Positions 6,447 through 8,916 of a stretch of 8,916 bases of DNA are shown in pieces (position 1 is the stretch's first letter; the number at the start of each line of letters is the position of its first letter). The stretch is from Bacillota bacterium (GTDB taxonomy: Bacteria > Bacillota > Clostridia > Peptostreptococcales > Anaerovoracaceae). The notes under the pieces were generated by a model, which saw nothing but the letters and a program-made list of their open reading frames with translations, had not been told where the DNA came from and made no database searches. Both the position numbers and the translations under genes were made by a program. The DNA is taken from contig JAUNBO010000006.1 of NCBI GenBank assembly GCA_030527065.1, positions 15,462 through 24,377 on the forward strand, in the 5' to 3' direction.

Positions 6447-6475
6447 ACTATACTATATTGTTTTTCCAAAAGCAA
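6447..6475 (-). promoter_or_regulatory. Promoter of rpsB-tsf
   Basis: On the minus strand, TTGCTT (6475-6470) is separated by 17 bases from TATAGT (6452-6447). A second overlapping TATAGT lies five bases upstream, and the spacer is A/T-rich. The predicted start falls at the base of the leader stem-loop. The -35 box is only moderate, but the AT-rich island stands out sharply from the GC-rich surroundings. Confidence 0.65.
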
Positions 6476-6485
6476 GGAAAAAATC

Positions 6486-6965
6486 TCACTTTTTCAGGCT
6501 TTTGCGCAAAAAATCCTCATAGCGCTTCCGCACGCCGCCGTAACGCTTCTGGCTGATGGGAAGGACCGTTCCGTCCTCCATGTGGAAGCTCTGCTCCGCC
6601 CGCCGTTTCACTTTTTCCATGTTCACGATGTAGCTCTGGTGGCAGCAGACAAATTCCTCTCCCAGATAGGGCTCGATTTCCGAAAACTTTCCATAGAAGC
6701 TCAATTCTCCCGAGGCGGTGTGGACCAGCACCTTTCTCTGATCCTTGCTGATGTAATGGATCTGGTCCAGAGGGACCCGGCAGGAACTCTTTTTCGTCAC
6801 CACAGGGAGGCCGCCGGAGCGCCCCTTGCTCAAAAAAGAAAAAAGCTCCTGTTCGTTCTCGAAGGAGCGCACCCGCCAGAGACCCCTGTGCGCCAACCTG
6901 GATAAAGCCTCTTCGGCAGCCTTTTCCATGTGCCTGTCCGCCACCGACAGCAGAAAACTCCTCAT
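6486..6965 (-). CDS. LytTR-family DNA-binding regulator lacking a full receiver
   Basis: The 159-residue product has a C-terminal LytTR DNA-binding domain (about residues 55-155): VPLDQIHYISKDQRKVLVHT, then FVCCHQSYIVNMEKVKRR (105-122) and DGTVLPISQKRYGGVRKRYEDFL (131-153), the diagnostic end of the fold. The first 50 or so residues resemble a scrap of a response regulator (MRSFLLSVADRHMEKAAEEALSRL) but lack the phospho-acceptor Asp region and most of a receiver. It is therefore probably not controlled by a histidine kinase in the usual way. A GGAGGTG site sits just before the ATG. It lies 69 bases after tcdA without a clear promoter of its own, so it likely ends the gmk operon. No terminator is visible between its stop and the rpsB promoter. 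Its target genes are unknown. Confidence 0.85.
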   Translation of the reverse strand: MRSFLLSVADRHMEKAAEEALSRLAHRGLWRVRSFENEQELFSFLSKGRSGGLPVVTKKSSCRVPLDQIHYISKDQRKVLVHTASGELSFYGKFSEIEPYLGEEFVCCHQSYIVNMEKVKRRAEQSFHMEDGTVLPISQKRYGGVRKRYEDFLRKSLKK

Positions 6966-7034
6966 CGTTCACCTCCAACACGCCGCCGGCCAAAGACCGC
7001 CATGCTTTACACAGGGGAACGGTGACTTTCCGCC

Positions 7035-7733
7035 TCACATTTCAGCCAGTAAATCTTTTACGATCTCCGACGCCATCAGCAGGCCTGCCGACGCCGGTCC
7101 CCAGATCACGCTGGCGGGCGTCCTGTCCTCTCCCGCCGTCTCCGCACGGCCGGGGGCTTCCGGCGAAAACACCGCCTTTACATGCCCCAGACCTTCCCGG
7201 TTCAGCTCCCGCCGGACAGCCCGGGCCAGCGGGCAGGTGTGGGTTTTGGAGATCTCCGCCACCTGAAATGCGGTGGGATCCATCCGGTTGCCGGCGCCCA
7301 TGGCGCTGACGACCGGTTTCCCCAGCCGGACCGCTTCCCGGATGAGGAGCAGCTTGGCCGGCACATCATCGATGGCGTCGGCAATGTGATCCCAATCCTC
7401 CAGACGGAAAGAAGCCAGGGTCTCTTCCGAGAGACGCCGGGGAAAGGCCTGAACGCAGATGTGAGGGTCGATATCCCGGATGCGCTCTTCCATGACCTCC
7501 GCCTTGGGCCTGCCCAGAGTGGAGTGCAGGGCCACGATCTGCCGGTTGCAGTTGCTGACGGAAACCGTATCGGCGTCCACCAGGCCAAGGCGGCCCACCC
7601 CGGTCCTTGCCAGGGCTTCCGCGACAAAGCCGCCTACGCCTCCGATCCCGAAAACGATGACGGCTTTCTTCTGCAAGATCTCCACAGCCTGCCTGCCCAA
7701 AAGCATGGCGGTCCTGTCGTAGATGGTTTCCAT
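7035..7733 (-). CDS. tcdA: tRNA threonylcarbamoyladenosine dehydratase (E1-like)
   Basis: TcdA uses ATP to cyclise t6A at position 37 of ANN-decoding tRNAs into the ct6A hydantoin form. The 232-residue product has the ThiF/E1 adenylation fold. It shows FGIGGVGG (28-35) for ATP binding, LVDADTVSVSNCNRQ (51-65) with the NxNRQ motif, DAIDDVPAKLLL, then SAMGAGNRMDPTAFQVAEISKTHTCPLARAVRREL, which is typical of TcdA/YgdL and not of ThiF or MoeB. It is somewhat shorter than the E. coli protein (268 residues), lacking part of the C-terminal end. The start ATG follows the rpoZ stop by three bases, with AGGGAAG inside the end of rpoZ as the ribosome binding site. Other ThiF-like roles are less likely. 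Confidence 0.9.
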   Translation of the reverse strand: METIYDRTAMLLGRQAVEILQKKAVIVFGIGGVGGFVAEALARTGVGRLGLVDADTVSVSNCNRQIVALHSTLGRPKAEVMEERIRDIDPHICVQAFPRRLSEETLASFRLEDWDHIADAIDDVPAKLLLIREAVRLGKPVVSAMGAGNRMDPTAFQVAEISKTHTCPLARAVRRELNREGLGHVKAVFSPEAPGRAETAGEDRTPASVIWGPASAGLLMASEIVKDLLAEM

Positions 7734-7736
7734 GAG

Positions 7737-7937
7737 CTAATAATCTTCCCTGCGGTAGGTGATGAGTTCCTCGGCAATCTCGTGGGCCGCGATGGAAACG
7801 GGCCGGTCGTTTTCCGCCTCGGTCAGGCGGGGCTTCCCATCGATCAGGTCCCGGGCCCGCTTGGCTGCCAGGATCACCAGTGTATAGCGGCTGTCCGCTT
7901 TCTCTTTGACCACATTGATGGACGGTTCCAGCATCAT
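7737..7937 (-). CDS. rpoZ: RNA polymerase omega subunit
   Basis: The omega subunit wraps the C-terminal tail of the beta' subunit and aids polymerase assembly. The 66-residue product shows the family core KADSRYTLVILAAKRARDLIDG (13-34), then RPVSIAAHEIAEELITY (45-61). It is short, as is usual in Firmicutes. The first of two consecutive ATG codons is taken as start; AGAGGGG lies about ten bases upstream. It overlaps the gmk stop by four bases (ATGA), indicating coupling, and the gmk-rpoZ order is conserved in many Firmicutes. Confidence 0.93.
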   Translation of the reverse strand: MMLEPSINVVKEKADSRYTLVILAAKRARDLIDGKPRLTEAENDRPVSIAAHEIAEELITYRREDY

Positions 7938-8560
7938 AATGACATTTCCCCTCTTTCTTCCTTTTTATATTTCTCTATCAACTCGTAGACGGAGTCCGAC
8001 ACCCGGGAGTGCTCTGCTTTCATGATGGCCTCCACCCGGTCTGCGGCCGCCTCTACTTTGTCGTTGATCACACAATAATCGTACTGATCCGCACGGGAGA
8101 TCTCTCCCATGGCCGCCGCCATGCGGGCGGCTATGGCCTCCGGGGTCTCCGAGCGGCGGCCGGTGATGCGCCGGCGAAGCTCTGCCATGGAGGGAGGCAG
8201 GAGAAAGATCAGCACCGCCTGAGGGAAGTTTTTCTTCACCTGCAAGGCTCCCTGAACGTCTATATCCAGAAGCACATCCCGTCCCCGGTCCAGCTGCTTC
8301 AGGACCTCCTCCCGGGGCGTCCCGTAGCGGTTTCCGTGGACATTGGCCCATTCCAGGAATCCCTTTTCCTCCAGGACACGGCTATAGGTCTCCTCCGACA
8401 CGAAGTAGTAGCTCTTTCCTTCCACTTCTCCGGGCCTGGGCTTCCGGGTGGTCATGGACACGGAAAAATGAATGCCCGTCCGTTCCACAAGCTTCCGGCA
8501 CACGGTTCCTTTCCCGGTACCGGAAGGCCCGGAAATCACAAAAAGTATTCCCTCTCCCAT
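7934..8560 (-). CDS. gmk: Guanylate kinase
   Basis: Guanylate kinase phosphorylates GMP (and dGMP) to GDP with ATP, a step essential for GTP and (p)ppGpp pools. The 208-residue product has the P-loop GPSGTGKGT (11-19). The GMP-binding segment is SMTTRKPRPGEVEGKSYYFV (35-54), followed by EWANVHGNRYGTP (70-82), LDIDVQGA (98-105) and the LID region RRRITGRRSETPE (129-141). Length is normal. The ATG at 8560 is preceded by GAGG with five-base spacing and gives the expected MGEGILFVISGPSG start. The open frame extends 32 codons upstream, but that stretch is the inverted-repeat leader and not protein. It is the first gene of gmk-rpoZ-tcdA-LytTR. Confidence 0.97.
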   Translation of the reverse strand: MGEGILFVISGPSGTGKGTVCRKLVERTGIHFSVSMTTRKPRPGEVEGKSYYFVSEETYSRVLEEKGFLEWANVHGNRYGTPREEVLKQLDRGRDVLLDIDVQGALQVKKNFPQAVLIFLLPPSMAELRRRITGRRSETPEAIAARMAAAMGEISRADQYDYCVINDKVEAAADRVEAIMKAEHSRVSDSVYELIEKYKKEERGEMSL

Positions 8561-8583
8561 GGCTTCCTCTCTATGCTTTATGT

Positions 8584-8663
8584 GCCAGCAGTGGGAGTGG
8601 CAAGACCGGGTCTTGGTTGTTGAATGGGTGCTTGCAACCGGCTTTGCCACTCCCACTGCTGGC
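8584..8663. repeat. Perfect 20-bp inverted repeat in gmk leader
   Basis: The arm GCCAGCAGTGGGAGTGGCAA (8584-8603) is repeated as its exact complement at 8644-8663, with 40 bases between. The pairing resumes after two bases with CCGG (8606-8609) against CCGG (8638-8641), so the folded stem has about 24 pairs and a loop of about 28 bases. No T run follows, so it is not a terminator. It lies between the proximal promoter and the ribosome binding site, inside the predicted gmk mRNA leader. A related half copy lies at 815-840. Confidence 0.9.
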
Positions 8664-8711
8664 GTACAATCTATGACTTATTCGCCAACAACTTATGCGG
8701 CTCAAAAAAGT

Positions 8712-8741
8712 ATTATACACCACTGCGGAAGCGGTTTTCAA
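8712..8741 (-). promoter_or_regulatory. Proximal gmk promoter
   Basis: On the minus strand, TTGAAA (8741-8736), an 18-base spacer, then a perfect TATAAT (8717-8712). The predicted start near 8705 gives a leader of about 145 bases that contains the whole 20-bp inverted repeat. Confidence 0.75.
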
Positions 8742-8750
8742 GCAAAACCG
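8732..8750. promoter_or_regulatory. Palindrome overlapping the gmk -35 box
   Basis: On the minus strand, CGGTTTT, a 5-base centre GCTTG, then AAAACCG form a perfect 7-bp dyad. The right half-site includes part of the TTGAAA -35 hexamer. Its size and position suit a repressor operator. No regulator can be named from the sequence. Confidence 0.45.
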
Positions 8751-8806
8751 TCCGTTTCGTGTCCGTTTCTTTTCCCGGCCGGCGCTTTTGTTTTGCCCGG
8801 TCCGCC

Positions 8807-8834
8807 CCGGCCTGAGGCCTCCGGGCCGGTTTTT
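8807..8834 (+). terminator. GC hairpin with T run, possible terminator without a gene
   Basis: CCGGCC (8807-8812) pairs with GGCCGG (8824-8829) and five T follow directly (8830-8834). This is the form of an intrinsic terminator acting on the + strand. No + strand gene ends here. The arm can also be occupied by a competing pairing, GCCCGG (8795-8800) with CCGGGC (8821-8826). Confidence 0.4.
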
Positions 8835-8857
8835 CGCACCCGCACCGCTTTATTCAC

Positions 8858-8886
8858 ATAGTATACACCTTTCCGCCTCCTGTCAA
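8858..8886 (-). promoter_or_regulatory. Distal promoter candidate upstream of gmk
   Basis: On the minus strand, a perfect TTGACA (8886-8881), a 17-base spacer, then TACTAT (8863-8858). An overlapping TATACT (8865-8860) would have only 15-base spacing. It could be a second gmk promoter, giving a leader of nearly 300 bases. Confidence 0.55.
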
Positions 8887-8916
8887 TGACCGGGGAAAAG
8901 AAAAAGCGCCGATCCC

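Larger units (their letters stand above)
8561..8916. other. 356-base intergenic region upstream of gmk
   Basis: No convincing gene is seen on either strand here. Small open frames overlap the GC-rich hairpins and lack ribosome binding sites. From the right, the region holds a distal promoter (8858-8886), a GC-rich hairpin with T run on the + strand (8807-8834), a proximal promoter with a palindrome over its -35 box (8712-8750), and the 20-bp inverted repeat (8584-8663) just before the gmk ribosome binding site. Confidence 0.7.

Noticed and set aside
8561..8656. Upstream extension of the gmk frame by 32 codons
   Set aside because: The extra residues are encoded by the inverted repeat and have no counterpart in guanylate kinases. 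The ATG at 8560 has a GAGG site at proper spacing.
8584..8663. Integron attC site or intrinsic terminator as explanation of the palindrome
   Set aside because: No attC-type core sites (RYYYAAC/GTTRRRY) frame it, no integrase or cassette is present, and no T run follows on either strand.
8472..8889. Small + strand open frames upstream of and overlapping gmk
   Set aside because: They cross the inverted repeat and GC hairpins, have no ribosome binding sites and show no protein-like pattern.

Overview
The window looks like chromosomal DNA from a GC-rich member of the Firmicutes, class Clostridia, and a Lachnospiraceae-like commensal is my best guess. The reasons are the strong AGGAGG-type ribosome binding sites, the Lys-rich signal peptide with lipobox at the left edge, DUF3842-type and DUF4330-type proteins, and a short RpoZ directly behind gmk. 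The taxon is inferred from gene content only. I see no rRNA, tRNA, CRISPR, prophage, transposase or plasmid gene.

Layout: one lipoprotein gene lies on the + strand at the left edge (18-701). It converges on a long block of ten minus-strand genes, and the two are separated by a strong stem-loop terminator at 757-782. Read in the direction of transcription (right to left), the minus-strand block falls into three units. (1) gmk - rpoZ - tcdA - LytTR regulator (8560 to 6486) is preceded by 356 bases without a gene. That region holds two tandem promoter candidates, a palindrome over the proximal -35 box, and a perfect 20-bp inverted repeat in the gmk leader. (2) rpsB - tsf (6323 to 4607) has its own promoter and leader and ends at a very strong terminator (4532-4573). 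The usual downstream partners pyrH and frr are absent. (3) A tightly overlapping five-gene operon (4386 to 848) encodes a DUF4330 membrane-anchored protein, an unknown glycine-rich protein with a basic tail, a DUF3842 protein, a CYTH triphosphatase-fold protein and a COG2509-type FAD-dependent dehydrogenase. It has a near-consensus promoter at 4435-4463.

Unit 1 supplies GDP from GMP, the omega subunit of RNA polymerase, and an E1-like tRNA t6A-cyclizing enzyme. Unit 2 supplies ribosomal protein S2 and elongation factor Ts. Both are growth-linked housekeeping units. Unit 3 is the least understood part: every gene has a recognisable or describable fold, but no pathway is established for the set.

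The most notable non-coding signal is a repeat. The right half of the gmk-leader palindrome (8638-8663) recurs with 23 of 26 identical bases, all differences being transitions, at 815-840 just behind the last gene of unit 3. This suggests a dispersed intergenic palindromic element in this genome.
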